From Epithemia pelagica (Eukaryota > Bacillariophyta > Bacillariophyceae > Surirellales > Surirellaceae), in NCBI GenBank assembly GCA_946965045.2, contig OX337229.1:3534001-3598000 (forward strand): DNA of 64,000 nucleotides. Direction: 5' to 3'. Shown piece after piece: positions 14,490-24,055 of this stretch. Positions within the stretch are counted from its first letter, which is position 1. Each line of letters starts with the position of its first letter. Position numbers and translations under genes: made by a program. The notes below the pieces were generated by a model. That model made no database searches. It was not told the origin of the DNA and saw nothing but the letters and a program-made list of their open reading frames with translations.

Positions 14490-15242
14490 GGTGGTATCGA
14501 AACGTTCGACGATCTGGTCGACTTTCTTTGTGATCTCGATGATGAGATTTGTCGTGCGTCTTGATTGAACTGCCGCGTGGAAGACACTTCACATCTTGCC
14601 CTCACTTCAATAACCCACCAACCCACAAAGCCCCCTTTGACGTCATTCCGAGAAAAATAATGAGGGTGGGCCTGCGCGTCTCGAAACATCGACCGGCGCT
14701 CGCACGCTTGATGGGTGCTAATTCCTAATTCGTCTCATTTTTTAAAAATTTTCTCTGGGTCGAATCGAACAAATAGAATGAGAATTCTACAGATCAAGAG
14801 ATGGACAATACATACTTATCCCTATCCGTAGCAAAATGAACTAGTTCACCGGTGATTCATCACAATCGACGAATCTAAAAGAGAAGATCAATCTCGCACC
14901 ACTTCATCAAAGAAAAGAATTTCACAGTCAACGAGAAGCCTCCTGTCATACTGGGTAGGATTCCCGCTTCTGATGAACATGTCAATATGATGCCACCATG
15001 GAAGGATCACTAACCAACGAGATCCAAACGTGACTTTGACCGCTCTAGTATCCAAAACCGAAAATGCGTCTATTTTCGCATAAGGATCCTTGAATGATTG
15101 TCAAAATCATCAGAGGATGTAGCTTTTTAATTGCCACCCTGAAGAAATGCAGGCGGGAACTTTGGCACGGAGACAATGGGTCTGATTTGTCGACAGGTCT
15201 GACGGAAGATGCGAGACAGTGATTCCATGGTACTCGTCCTTT
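14490..15242. other. Intergenic spacer between sCdc48 and the dihydrouridine synthase gene
   Basis: This 750-bp spacer holds the sCdc48 promoter side (with the TGACGTCA at 14638-14645) and the 3' flank of the next gene. Both genes are on the minus strand. No other open frame with support was found. Confidence 0.5.
14638..14645. promoter_or_regulatory. TGACGTCA CRE-type palindrome upstream of sCdc48
   Basis: A perfect 8-bp CRE palindrome lies 149 bp upstream of the sCdc48 start codon. In diatoms, TGACGT elements bound by bZIP factors mediate CO2/cAMP responses at carbon-concentrating genes. Function here is inferred from sequence and position only. Confidence 0.35.
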
Positions 15243-17051
15243 TCACCCCGATACCTCTTCTTTTTCTTCAAAAGCATTGGATCCCAAGACTTCCACATGC
15301 AAGAAGGCACAGGCACGGCCCCGTTGACAGCCATTTTCATCCATGTGAAACGCAAAGCAGTGCTGTGAGTGTTTTGTCTTCCATTTATTCATGGCTTCGT
15401 TGTGCGGAAGGGCCTTGAGAGTAGTCAGTATCGCACAGGTCGGAAGTTCTGCGCCAATGTGCAGATAATGCATTAGATCTGATTTTCCTTCTCGTTTTGC
15501 CTTTCTCATCATTCGAGCTTCGTAGGCCTTGCGTTTTCCTTCTTCCTGTCTCTTTCGGTCTAGCGCGTCCTTCTCTTTTTGTGCCTTTGCTTTATCAAAC
15601 ACAAACAACTCAGGTTTCTCTTGATACAGTCGAATCTTTTGAATGATTGAGAGTAGTTCGTCAATTGAATTGGCCGAAATGCATTCTTCCATTAACTGGT
15701 ACTGATCTAACAGTGCCTTTAGAATACGTCTCGTATGAAAGATCACCGAACGCATTTTCACTGGATAAAGAGTAGCAAGTAGCAGATACTCACGGGCAAG
15801 AACAAGTTTATCCGCTGATTTTGACTTCAGCATGTCCAACAATTCCATTGAATGTGTGGAGGAGTCTCCAGATTCTGAGCTGGCAAAGCTCAACAATTGA
15901 CGGACTGAATGCTCCACTTTTAACTTCTTTTCAAGGTAGTGTTTGCCATTTTCGTCCAACCGTGTGGCATCGTTTCGCACCAATTTGTTCTCTATTGTCA
16001 TTAGCTTTTGGATCTTTTTATCCAACTTGCGTTTCTTCTTTTCCGACATGGTACTTTTTCCAGAGTTTCCCTCCTCATCTTGCTGGTGAAGTCTTGGTAG
16101 GAACAATGCAGGATTGTCCAAAATCCCTTCTGCACTCATGAGGCCATCGGCTTGCGTGAGTTCTAAATTGCGCTTGACATCGCTGTACGTGATTGTATTT
16201 CCATTCGCAATAATCGGTATGTCACGGACAGCCTTTTTGATGGCAAGTACCTGGTCCAATAGCGCCGGTCCATCTCGTGCACCCGGACCTTTCCGTTCCC
16301 AGGATGCACGATAACGAGCGTGAATGGCGATTAAACTGGCTCCCGCATTGCGGAGTCCTTCGCAGAGCTGAATGGTTTCAGGGAGGGTGTTGAGGAGTCG
16401 GATTTTGCAAAAAATGGGAATTTGAACGGCGCGTGCTCCCGATCGTACAATCGAACAAACCAAGTCGCGATCCTTTTCTTCCAACAGGTACGAACCAAAG
16501 TGACCAATGTACGCTGTTCGCTGGGGACATCCAAGGTTCAAGTCAATGGCATCACAAAAAGGTTCCGCCAATCGAGCCGCGGCAGCGAAATCGTCTGGAT
16601 GGTTGGCTGCAAAATGACAGACCAAGGGTCGGTCTTCCGGGCATGTTTGAAATTCCTCCTGGCGATAGGTGGCACTGGTGGCAAATTTTTGTGCCGACAT
16701 CATGGGTGTATACGCCAACTGGGTTCCATATCGTCGACAGAGTAAACGAAAGGCCAACTCGCTGGCTCCCACCATGGGTGCCAAAATATAACGGTGGGGA
16801 AAAGTCACTTCTTTACGATGTGACAGTGATGACGCAACAAGGTTGCTCCCTAAAGAAGACTTCTCCTTCTCAAACTGTGGTGTGAGAGATGGCGTGTCTA
16901 CGGAGGATTCGCCTAGATCTTTGGCGGTACCTTTGCTGGTATTCTTGGTGGTGCGTATCTTCTTGCATTTTTGGATTGATCGGTTTTCAAAGTCATTCTT
17001 TGGGATCTTTTTTCTCTTTTTCTGTATGTTCATGGGCGGTTTATCCCTCAT
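15243..17051 (-). CDS. tRNA-dihydrouridine synthase (Dus) with C-terminal CCCH finger
   Basis: One exon encodes 602 residues starting at ATG 17051. The N-terminal 50 residues are very Lys-rich (KKRKK, KKIRTTK), like a nuclear/nucleolar signal. The Dus TIM barrel spans about 85-360: RYILAPMVGASELAFRLL at the FMN site, the catalytic Cys in DLNLGCPQ, then FCKIRLL, IAIHARYR and ANGNI-type (IIANGNTITY) motifs, and the late QADGLMSAEGIL. A helical C-terminal extension follows, then a CCCH-like finger (C-x9-C-x5-C-x3-H, HCFAFH...CQRGRACAFLH) near residue 575. It reduces uridine to dihydrouridine in tRNA D-loops. The barrel looks Dus1-like; the zinc finger is more typical of Dus3, where it is usually N-terminal. 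The gene diverges from the SGNH gene 180 bp away. Confidence 0.9.
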   Translation of the reverse strand: MRDKPPMNIQKKRKKIPKNDFENRSIQKCKKIRTTKNTSKGTAKDLGESSVDTPSLTPQFEKEKSSLGSNLVASSLSHRKEVTFPHRYILAPMVGASELAFRLLCRRYGTQLAYTPMMSAQKFATSATYRQEEFQTCPEDRPLVCHFAANHPDDFAAAARLAEPFCDAIDLNLGCPQRTAYIGHFGSYLLEEKDRDLVCSIVRSGARAVQIPIFCKIRLLNTLPETIQLCEGLRNAGASLIAIHARYRASWERKGPGARDGPALLDQVLAIKKAVRDIPIIANGNTITYSDVKRNLELTQADGLMSAEGILDNPALFLPRLHQQDEEGNSGKSTMSEKKKRKLDKKIQKLMTIENKLVRNDATRLDENGKHYLEKKLKVEHSVRQLLSFASSESGDSSTHSMELLDMLKSKSADKLVLAREYLLLATLYPVKMRSVIFHTRRILKALLDQYQLMEECISANSIDELLSIIQKIRLYQEKPELFVFDKAKAQKEKDALDRKRQEEGKRKAYEARMMRKAKREGKSDLMHYLHIGAELPTCAILTTLKALPHNEAMNKWKTKHSQHCFAFHMDENGCQRGRACAFLHVEVLGSNAFEEKEEVSG

Positions 17052-17231
17052 TTCTCTTGTTCTCGTCCGAAGCCGTTCATTCCATCACATTACTCAATCT
17101 TCCGAGACGACTCTGTAGACACTGGACAGGAGGGAGAGCGCGAAATGCGACCGTCTTTGTGATCAAAGCTCAGTCGCGCACAGAAATCCTGGCTTTTGGC
17201 TTTCCCTTCCAGTTCGCAAACGCGTGATCAC
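17052..17231. promoter_or_regulatory. Short bidirectional promoter region
   Basis: Only 180 bp separate the start codons of the minus-strand Dus gene and the plus-strand SGNH hydrolase gene, so both promoters must overlap. No TATA box is obvious. Confidence 0.45.
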
Positions 17232-18395
17232 ATGGATCTTTATGGGCATCATCCATCCTGTCTCCTGTCATCATCTCGATACAACGACGACGAGAAGAAG
17301 AAACTCTACCATTGTATGATGTTATTTGCTCGGTCCATGTACGAACAGCGGAAAGATGGCGTAGCACGTCTGGTCTCCAGTCCATGGTTTATTCGATGTG
17401 TCTGTGGGGTGGCAATGGTCGCATTTTTCACCTTGTCCTCCGTTTCGTCGCCGCGGAACAATGGAGGGGACAATCTTCGTGGAGGAGACGACAGCGACTC
17501 CGATCAGGACGAAGACTTGCACATGCTTTTTCAAGGTCCGGTGGGAGAGAATCGATGTTTTGAAGATGACTTTAGCGACCGATCGGATTTGGACAAACTC
17601 GCTACGGAAGAAACAATCGAGACGAACCTCCAAGCCTCCTCTGAATGCCCATGTCCGGATCCACTTGTTCCGGCACAGAGGCCCAACGAACCAGCATGGA
17701 ACAAACATCACCTTCTCATGACCACAGAAGTGAAGCAACAAAAGGAATTGGATGTCTTACTGATTGGGGACTCCTTGACAGAACGATGGAGGGGAACGAG
17801 CCGATACGGACAGCGTACGTTTACCGAGGATTACCGTGGGGTTTTCCAAACCTATTTTAATCGAACGGCAGGAGGCAGTGTCAATGGTTGTGCCGTTGGA
17901 TCTTCAGGGGATATTACGACTGAGACATTGTGGCACTTGAAAAATGGATTCTTGTCACCTACCCCACCAAAACTCTTTTTCGTGTTGATTGGTACCAACG
18001 ATATCGGCCGATCCAAGTGTTCCAAGAAATCAGTCTTGGTTGGAATTCTAAACGTTGCGCAATATTTGCACAAGGTACATCCCGATGTACCCATTTTGTT
18101 TCATGGCTTGTTGCCCCGCTCCGATGATGAAGACGAATCCTCCGTCACGGCCTTGGGAGTGTATTGGAAGAAAATTATGTGGATCAATCGAGAATTGAAC
18201 AGATTCGCCAAGCTACACAAAAACTGGTATTTTATGGACAGTGCTTCCTTATTCCTAAGACGAGACGAGGGTTCAGGTAATTTGGAACTACGCAGTGATC
18301 TTTTCCCGGATGGGTTGCACCCCAACGTGGAGGGCTACAAAATCTGGGCACCACAAATTGTCAAGAATGTCGTAAAGATTCTCGAAAAGCAATAG
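17232..18395 (+). CDS. Membrane-anchored SGNH/GDSL hydrolase (PAF-acetylhydrolase-like)
   Basis: The first in-frame ATG is at 17232 (MDLYGHHP; earlier codons start only at TTG), giving 387 residues in one exon. Residues about 55-72 (FIRCVCGVAMVAFFTLSSV) form one membrane helix after a charged N-terminus, suggesting a type II anchor. An acidic linker with four Cys follows. The hydrolase domain, about 165-385, has block I VLLIGDSLTERW with the nucleophile Ser, a Gly block (VGSSGDIT), block III IGTNDIG and block V FPDGLHPN with the catalytic Asp-x-x-His. The closest fold relatives are PAF-AH 1B catalytic subunits and related esterases. The substrate (lipid, sugar acetyl or other ester) is unknown. 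Confidence 0.85.
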   Translation: MDLYGHHPSCLLSSSRYNDDEKKKLYHCMMLFARSMYEQRKDGVARLVSSPWFIRCVCGVAMVAFFTLSSVSSPRNNGGDNLRGGDDSDSDQDEDLHMLFQGPVGENRCFEDDFSDRSDLDKLATEETIETNLQASSECPCPDPLVPAQRPNEPAWNKHHLLMTTEVKQQKELDVLLIGDSLTERWRGTSRYGQRTFTEDYRGVFQTYFNRTAGGSVNGCAVGSSGDITTETLWHLKNGFLSPTPPKLFFVLIGTNDIGRSKCSKKSVLVGILNVAQYLHKVHPDVPILFHGLLPRSDDEDESSVTALGVYWKKIMWINRELNRFAKLHKNWYFMDSASLFLRRDEGSGNLELRSDLFPDGLHPNVEGYKIWAPQIVKNVVKILEKQ

Positions 18396-18671
18396 CACCA
18401 TCACTGGCAAAACCGGCTTAAGGACTTTTTGAGTTCGCACTCTTTCAGATTTCAGAATAAGTACCATAGCAAAAGATTGTTTGACATACTAGAATTATCG
18501 CTCAAGGCCCATGCTAGGTGCTGTCAATGGATCGTTGTCGTTTCAATGCAACGAAGGTAGACATGCATGAAAGCGCTTCCACAAGAGGAAGAACAGGGAT
18601 GAATCCAGCGAAGCATTGACGGATCTCAAATCTCAAAGCAAAATATTTTGGTTGCCATGTCCATGATGCCT

Positions 18672-21600
18672 TCATCTCCGGCGTCTCCGAAAACTTGGTT
18701 TGCGACCTTCTTCAGAAGCTGGTTGTCGATTGTCTTCAGGGCGATTATCTTGTCGCTGACGCTTGCTTCTTCCACCGTTGTCATCCAATGTGATTTCTCC
18801 GGGGTCCACCGGGGATGGAGAGCGACTTCGTTTGGACCCCCTGCTTGGTTCAGGAGCAGACGCTTTCTGCCAACGGCCCTCCAAGCCCCTTGAAGCCGCT
18901 GCTGAAGTTGTGCTTGTTGTCCTCGTGTCTTCAGAAGTTTGGCCTCGACGTGTAGTCTGGCCTGTCCCTGCTGACGATGAAGGTTCATTGCGCGACGTCA
19001 CAGTTGCCCGATCTCGTGAGGACCTGGAGTCGTCGCGCGTCGATCCGCCATGACGGTGGGAAGCTTCTCGTTCCTTCGGTTGGGTCTGATGCAAAGATTT
19101 GGAATCCGACACGGCTCCTGCGCCGCCTCCTCGGTTGCTTGTTCGACTATCTTCATGGCCTTGACTACGATGTGGCGCACGACGATCGCGGCCCCAGCTT
19201 TCTTTGTCTCCAATTTCCTCTGTGATCTTTTCCGAATCCAGTTTGAGTTGTGCCATTTGTTGTTCCGCCTTTTTTTGACGGACCGCCGCGGCAGCCTTTT
19301 CTTTTGACAGTCGCGCTTCAACAGCTTCCGCACTTTCCTCTTTCCACACGCCTTCGTCACGGGCTTTGATGAGCTGTGTGCTGTATGCTTGGGCAGAGGC
19401 ACGCAAATCCGCAAAGGGAAAGCTTTCGTCTTGCATGGGCTGTAAATCCTTCAGAAGCTTGTTTGCTAAGCGTGGTCGAGTTGGGAAGGAACCAACCATG
19501 CGAGTCAAGACTATGAGTGCGTTGCGCGCATGCATGTACTCCTTCGAACGAAGACAACCCAAAGCCGTCATACCAATGGAATGGTGCCACTTATTGTACA
19601 TTTCGATGAAACGCTTGAAGGAGACAGGAACGACTTCTTCCTTGATACCTTCGTCCCTACATACCATCCTGGATACCGTCTTTCCGCCGAGTCCATTATT
19701 GAACTCATCTTCATCATAACGCCATTTGCTTACTGTCATCCATATTTCATTCAACAGAATTGCGACATTTGAGGCTTCTCCTTCGGTAAGCCCAAAAAGT
19801 GATTTCGAAGATGAGACAATCAAGACATCCAGAAGATGCATGGTACTTAAGCCTGGAACCTCAAGACTATGAAGCAACAGAATGAAACGAGCACAGTAAA
19901 GGGCATCATCGGGACCTTTCATACACCGCGGATAGATACATGTACAGAAGAAGAGTGATGCTTCTTGCTGTATATTTTTCTCAGGAACAAAGAAGTGCTT
20001 CGCGTTTGATGCTATTTCGTCTCTGCACGAAGCAACGTTTGCCTTCTGTTCAGTTAGGTCGGTTTTCAGTTTCGTAGCTGTGGCCCTCACACGGGCCAAC
20101 TCGGATGCCTCGTCAGGTTCAGAAGTAGGTCTTGACTGCGAGTTTCCCTGAGATGTGGAGCTTTGTCGACTGAGGCGTTCTTCCTCCTTTGCCAAGCGAT
20201 CAATCTCTGCCTTGTAAATGTCTTCAGGACAATACACGTCATACATTGTATACGTGTAGAAAGTTTCAAAAAGAGATTGTGTGACATGGCTGGTGCGTGT
20301 CTCCGAGGGCATTGCATTTGATGATTCTTTCGATGATTTCGCCGTCGCTAGTTGTTCTGAAGAATTGCCGTCGCTACCTGCCCCACCTGATCCAACAATT
20401 CTTATCAATGGTCGCGCTAGCATCCACGCTGAAGCAACATCAAGCTCATACTCCTCACGAAGAGCACCAAAAGAAGGCAGAGACTTCGCAAAACTGGAAA
20501 TATTGTTCTTTGTCTTTTCTGAGTCAGGCGCCACGTTATCGGGAGATGGATCGGTAAGAAAACCGAGCAGCATCGCTGTCGTTACCTGGCAAGTGTCAAC
20601 CAAATTTCCAATCAACTTAACCGGGGTGTTGTCTTTCAATTTGGGTTCAAAGACGATTTGAAACGGCAGTTGAGAGAGAAGGATGAGCAGCTTCACACCA
20701 ACGTTATCTTTCAGAAGAATTCGTCTCACTGAAGCAGAAGCATTCTTGTTGAACCGTTCAAAAACCCCAAAAGACATGGTCTCTCTCTTCAAGAGCGTGG
20801 ACCCAGCTCTTCCATCAAGCTGAGTCGATGACAAGCTCGCTGCGGGTGCGTAATCGGCAAACGACCAGCCCCCTGCCTCCTTGAGCAACATTCGCAAAAC
20901 CCCAAGTTCCATCACATGTCCTGTACTGACTCGCTCCATCAAATAAGACATGATCCCTCCCATTTCAAGAAACGGGAAGTGCTTGTACAACGCACCAATG
21001 AAGGATTCAAGTGACTGCAGCCACTGGGACACATTCACTCCATCGTCTTTCAGTCTGCTCCTGTTCACACCACCACCACCTGTTCCATCCAATCGGCTCA
21101 AGATACAGAAAGCCAGCACATCCAAGGACAATGGAGTGACGAACCGAAGCGCATCAACCATGACCTGAACAAGGTTGTCATAGGATTCGATCTGACCGAG
21201 AATTGTTGAGAAAACAACAAGTGGGTGACTGTGGCATACTTTGGCGATAGCTCGACACGAATCACGAATTGTGTCTTTGGAGAGTCGCTTCAGGGCATGT
21301 CGTGCGTCTTTACCCGCCAGAATTTCCCCTTGAATCTCCCACAGAGGCTTCATGCTTAGAATTGCGTTGCGCTCTAAACCTGTTCCTCTCCAAGACGAGT
21401 ACAACATGTATCGGGTTTGGTAAGGCAAATGTTGTAAAATCTTCCAAACTTCCATAGATACGGCTGGTGTATGTTTAAACAACCCAATCGATGGCAAAAG
21501 AAACTTTCGCAAGAAGTTGATACATTCTTCCGATGGTTTTTCGTTTTCGAGAGCTGCTGCAAGAAGACGACAAAGTTTGCAGAACAAGGAAGGGCAAAGG

Positions 21601-22925
21601 GCAGAGCAACCAGATTCACGAGTATACTCAAGCTTGTGGACAGAAAAGGAGAGAATCTTCGATAGGCTCGGCGATATATCGCCGTCTTTTCCGACATCTG
21701 GTTCTGGTACAGGCTCTCTTGCCCACAAAGTACCTAGTCGATTGCCAACGTATGGCGTGAGACATCCCTCCACCTCATCGCAGATGGAGCATCCAATGCT
21801 CTCAGGAAACAGACAGCACAGCATTGACCAATATGGCTTGAACAATGATTCAATTGTGTTGAATTGATTCAACTTCAGGAGCAACAAAATCAAGTGAGTT
21901 GTTGGATGGTTGGCGACAGGGGAAATATCCACCGACTTAGTTTTCTCTTCAGACGGCTTGGATGACGAGCCGAGTCTTACTCGCCCCATCGACCTGACGG
22001 TTTCACGTTCTTGTTTTCTGACCGCGTCGTATGTAGATTCTAATACAGTAACCCACTCAGGTAAGCACGTCAGGAATTCCGATAAGTTGAGAACATTGTG
22101 ACGGACCAGAAATGCGGTGTAGCACAAGACTCGGTTTCCATCTTTTGCCGAACTGAACTTGAACGCTAGAAGAGCGGGAAGTTTGTCGAGGGCCATGCCA
22201 CTGATCAGGTGAAGTAATTTAGTCAATCGAGATGTGACTCCCTTTGGAACCTCCACAGTATAAGTTGCACCAGTGCTTTTGATGATGTTTGAGGCTTCCA
22301 ACTCACGGTCGAGAATATCGAGAAGTATGTCGAGGCATCTGTTAGGATCAAGAGAAAATGATGCTATTAAGCGCATAATCATTTCACTGCCTTTTTCGAC
22401 GACAGAAGATGGGGTCGATTCATCTAAAAGTAACACGACGGTATGTAGAAACTTCGCGAAGCCCTCCGACTCTTCCACGGCCAGATTAAATTTATGCTGT
22501 CGATAAAACTGTTGTGTGTTTGTCAAGCGGATTTTTTTCTGCAGCTCTGGTACACTCGTAGTAACACCAACCATTTTAAGTAAAGTGATGTCAAGAATCT
22601 CAAGAAGTGGGTCATGAAGAGAAGGAATATGATGGACCAGCTCTTTGAGGAGATCAATAAGCGGCTCCTGATACGAACCGTCCAAAGGTTCAGCCATTGA
22701 TGTCTCAAGCCATACAACATCCAGGAGAATATTTAATATGGCAGAATTTTCTTTCAACAAGTCCTTGATTTCCAAGAGGCGATCTTTTGACGCAACCTGC
22801 ATTGCCGTGGATGATGAAGAAACGACCGCCTTCACAAGAACATGAAGATATTCCCTTGCTCTTATCCATATGCCGTCTGTACAAGCAGACCTCAGGTCCT
22901 CGATCAAGGGTAAAGTCGTTGACAT
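18672..22925 (-). CDS. THOC2: THO complex subunit 2
   Basis: A single exon of 1417 residues starts at ATG 22925 (MSTTLPLIEDL; the codon two before is TTG). The long alpha-helical body matches THO2/THOC2, including the Tho2 core segment with NAKHFFVPEKNIQQEA, FFCTCIYPRCMKGPDDALYC and ARFILLLHSLEVPGLSTMH. A charged coiled coil (about 1225-1270) precedes a C-terminal tail rich in Arg, Ser, Asp and Glu that ends in six consecutive basic-rich residues. In other eukaryotes this tail binds RNA. THO2 is the scaffold of the THO/TREX complex that couples transcription to mRNA export. An intronless 4.2-kb frame in a gene-dense genome is unremarkable. The family assignment is strong. Confidence 0.9.
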   Translation of the reverse strand: MSTTLPLIEDLRSACTDGIWIRAREYLHVLVKAVVSSSSTAMQVASKDRLLEIKDLLKENSAILNILLDVVWLETSMAEPLDGSYQEPLIDLLKELVHHIPSLHDPLLEILDITLLKMVGVTTSVPELQKKIRLTNTQQFYRQHKFNLAVEESEGFAKFLHTVVLLLDESTPSSVVEKGSEMIMRLIASFSLDPNRCLDILLDILDRELEASNIIKSTGATYTVEVPKGVTSRLTKLLHLISGMALDKLPALLAFKFSSAKDGNRVLCYTAFLVRHNVLNLSEFLTCLPEWVTVLESTYDAVRKQERETVRSMGRVRLGSSSKPSEEKTKSVDISPVANHPTTHLILLLLKLNQFNTIESLFKPYWSMLCCLFPESIGCSICDEVEGCLTPYVGNRLGTLWAREPVPEPDVGKDGDISPSLSKILSFSVHKLEYTRESGCSALCPSLFCKLCRLLAAALENEKPSEECINFLRKFLLPSIGLFKHTPAVSMEVWKILQHLPYQTRYMLYSSWRGTGLERNAILSMKPLWEIQGEILAGKDARHALKRLSKDTIRDSCRAIAKVCHSHPLVVFSTILGQIESYDNLVQVMVDALRFVTPLSLDVLAFCILSRLDGTGGGGVNRSRLKDDGVNVSQWLQSLESFIGALYKHFPFLEMGGIMSYLMERVSTGHVMELGVLRMLLKEAGGWSFADYAPAASLSSTQLDGRAGSTLLKRETMSFGVFERFNKNASASVRRILLKDNVGVKLLILLSQLPFQIVFEPKLKDNTPVKLIGNLVDTCQVTTAMLLGFLTDPSPDNVAPDSEKTKNNISSFAKSLPSFGALREEYELDVASAWMLARPLIRIVGSGGAGSDGNSSEQLATAKSSKESSNAMPSETRTSHVTQSLFETFYTYTMYDVYCPEDIYKAEIDRLAKEEERLSRQSSTSQGNSQSRPTSEPDEASELARVRATATKLKTDLTEQKANVASCRDEIASNAKHFFVPEKNIQQEASLFFCTCIYPRCMKGPDDALYCARFILLLHSLEVPGLSTMHLLDVLIVSSSKSLFGLTEGEASNVAILLNEIWMTVSKWRYDEDEFNNGLGGKTVSRMVCRDEGIKEEVVPVSFKRFIEMYNKWHHSIGMTALGCLRSKEYMHARNALIVLTRMVGSFPTRPRLANKLLKDLQPMQDESFPFADLRASAQAYSTQLIKARDEGVWKEESAEAVEARLSKEKAAAAVRQKKAEQQMAQLKLDSEKITEEIGDKESWGRDRRAPHRSQGHEDSRTSNRGGGAGAVSDSKSLHQTQPKEREASHRHGGSTRDDSRSSRDRATVTSRNEPSSSAGTGQTTRRGQTSEDTRTTSTTSAAASRGLEGRWQKASAPEPSRGSKRSRSPSPVDPGEITLDDNGGRSKRQRQDNRPEDNRQPASEEGRKPSFRRRRR

Positions 22926-23107
22926 CGTCAATTGCCCACGTACCCTTTAGAAGGACGACCTTTCCTTTCGACGATGGTCTTGTGTCCTCTTAGTGTTAGC
23001 TGTTGAATACTTTAGGTAAGGTTAGCTACCCGATTAGGAGTAAGAATAACGAATAAGGGGTACTACAAGTACCCCCAGCCTCCAGAAGGAGTACAAGCTG
23101 CTTGTAA

Positions 23108-23823
23108 GGCGCATCGGGGTGGTAAAATAAATTCGAGGCAAAAATCAAGATTCGAGTTTCGAGGTTGGTCTAATAGGTTATGAATAGGTTATGTGTACCC
23201 TCGAATCTTGACCTCGACTTTTGACCGAGGCGCACTTTTAAAAATTTTTGGGCCAAAGTGCGCTCCGACCAAAAATCGAGGTCAAGATTCGAGGGTGCTC
23301 TTCTGTCGTACGTTTTCTCACAACTCCAAACTCCAAACATCATCCTCATCTCTTCTTGCTGTTGTCTTTGTCGAAATGCAAACTAGTTTGGGACCGTGTG
23401 CAAAGGCTGACAATACCAACAGACAAACTAGTATTTAGGGTATGTATGAAGCCCCACCCCAGTTGTTGTTGACTCTCCCCTTTCTCGTCGTATCACTTTA
23501 GTGTAGTAACTGCTAGACAACACCATGGACACTTCTCCGTCATTGTCCGAACCTCTTCTTGTTGCTCTTGTCGCAGAGATGTTGCTCTTGTCGCAGAGAG
23601 TAGTGCGTACAGAATGGTTTGTGTCTTTTCCAATCTCGTTCTCGATTCTCGCACGTCGAGCACAGGAAACAGGCGAAACGCGACCTCGAAACTCGAAACT
23701 CGAAATTAATCTTTTACCACCGTGAAAGATCCTAGGTTAAGAATTCGAGGCCCGTAGAAGACCCCACCTCGAAACTCGAATCTTGATTTTTGCCTCGATT
23801 TTTTTTTACCACCCCGATGCGCC
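23108..23823. mobile_element. Non-autonomous DNA transposon (MITE), TAA target duplication, PIF/Harbinger-like
   Basis: Terminal inverted repeats span 23108-23165 and 23766-23823, starting GGCGCATCGGGGTGGTAAAA, and match over 58 bp with two mismatches. They are flanked by TAA at 23105-23107 and 23824-23826, a 3-bp target duplication as made by PIF/Harbinger elements. The 716-bp interior has no transposase-like frame. It holds a 100-bp imperfect palindrome (23197-23296), several CTCGAATCTTGA-type subterminal repeats in both orientations and a 20-bp tandem duplication near 23560-23600. The element sits between the THOC2 promoter side and the 3' end of the phosphodiesterase gene. Ends and duplication are seen directly; the superfamily is inferred from the duplication length and sequence. 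Confidence 0.8.
23197..23296. repeat. 100-bp imperfect palindrome inside the MITE
   Basis: Arms start ACCCTCGAATCTTGACCTCGA and pair over about 44 bp around an AT-rich centre. The few mismatches are mostly transitions. It could be a nested hairpin element or a subterminal binding array of the surrounding MITE. Confidence 0.7.
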
Positions 23824-24055
23824 TAACTGTAACCTGTAACCTCCAATACTCCAGAAAACGACTGGGACTAGAGGTAGTGGTATTACTGAACTTAGGTACA
23901 TCTTTTACTCCTCTCTAGCTAGAGCTATCAAGGAGGATCTTGTGGACACCCTTCTGACAGGGATGCCAGTTGTACTCACAATTATAAAGGTAGACAAAAA
24001 ATGATAGATGGGGTGACATACCTCAACCTCTGGCATTGTCCACTAAGAACAATGC

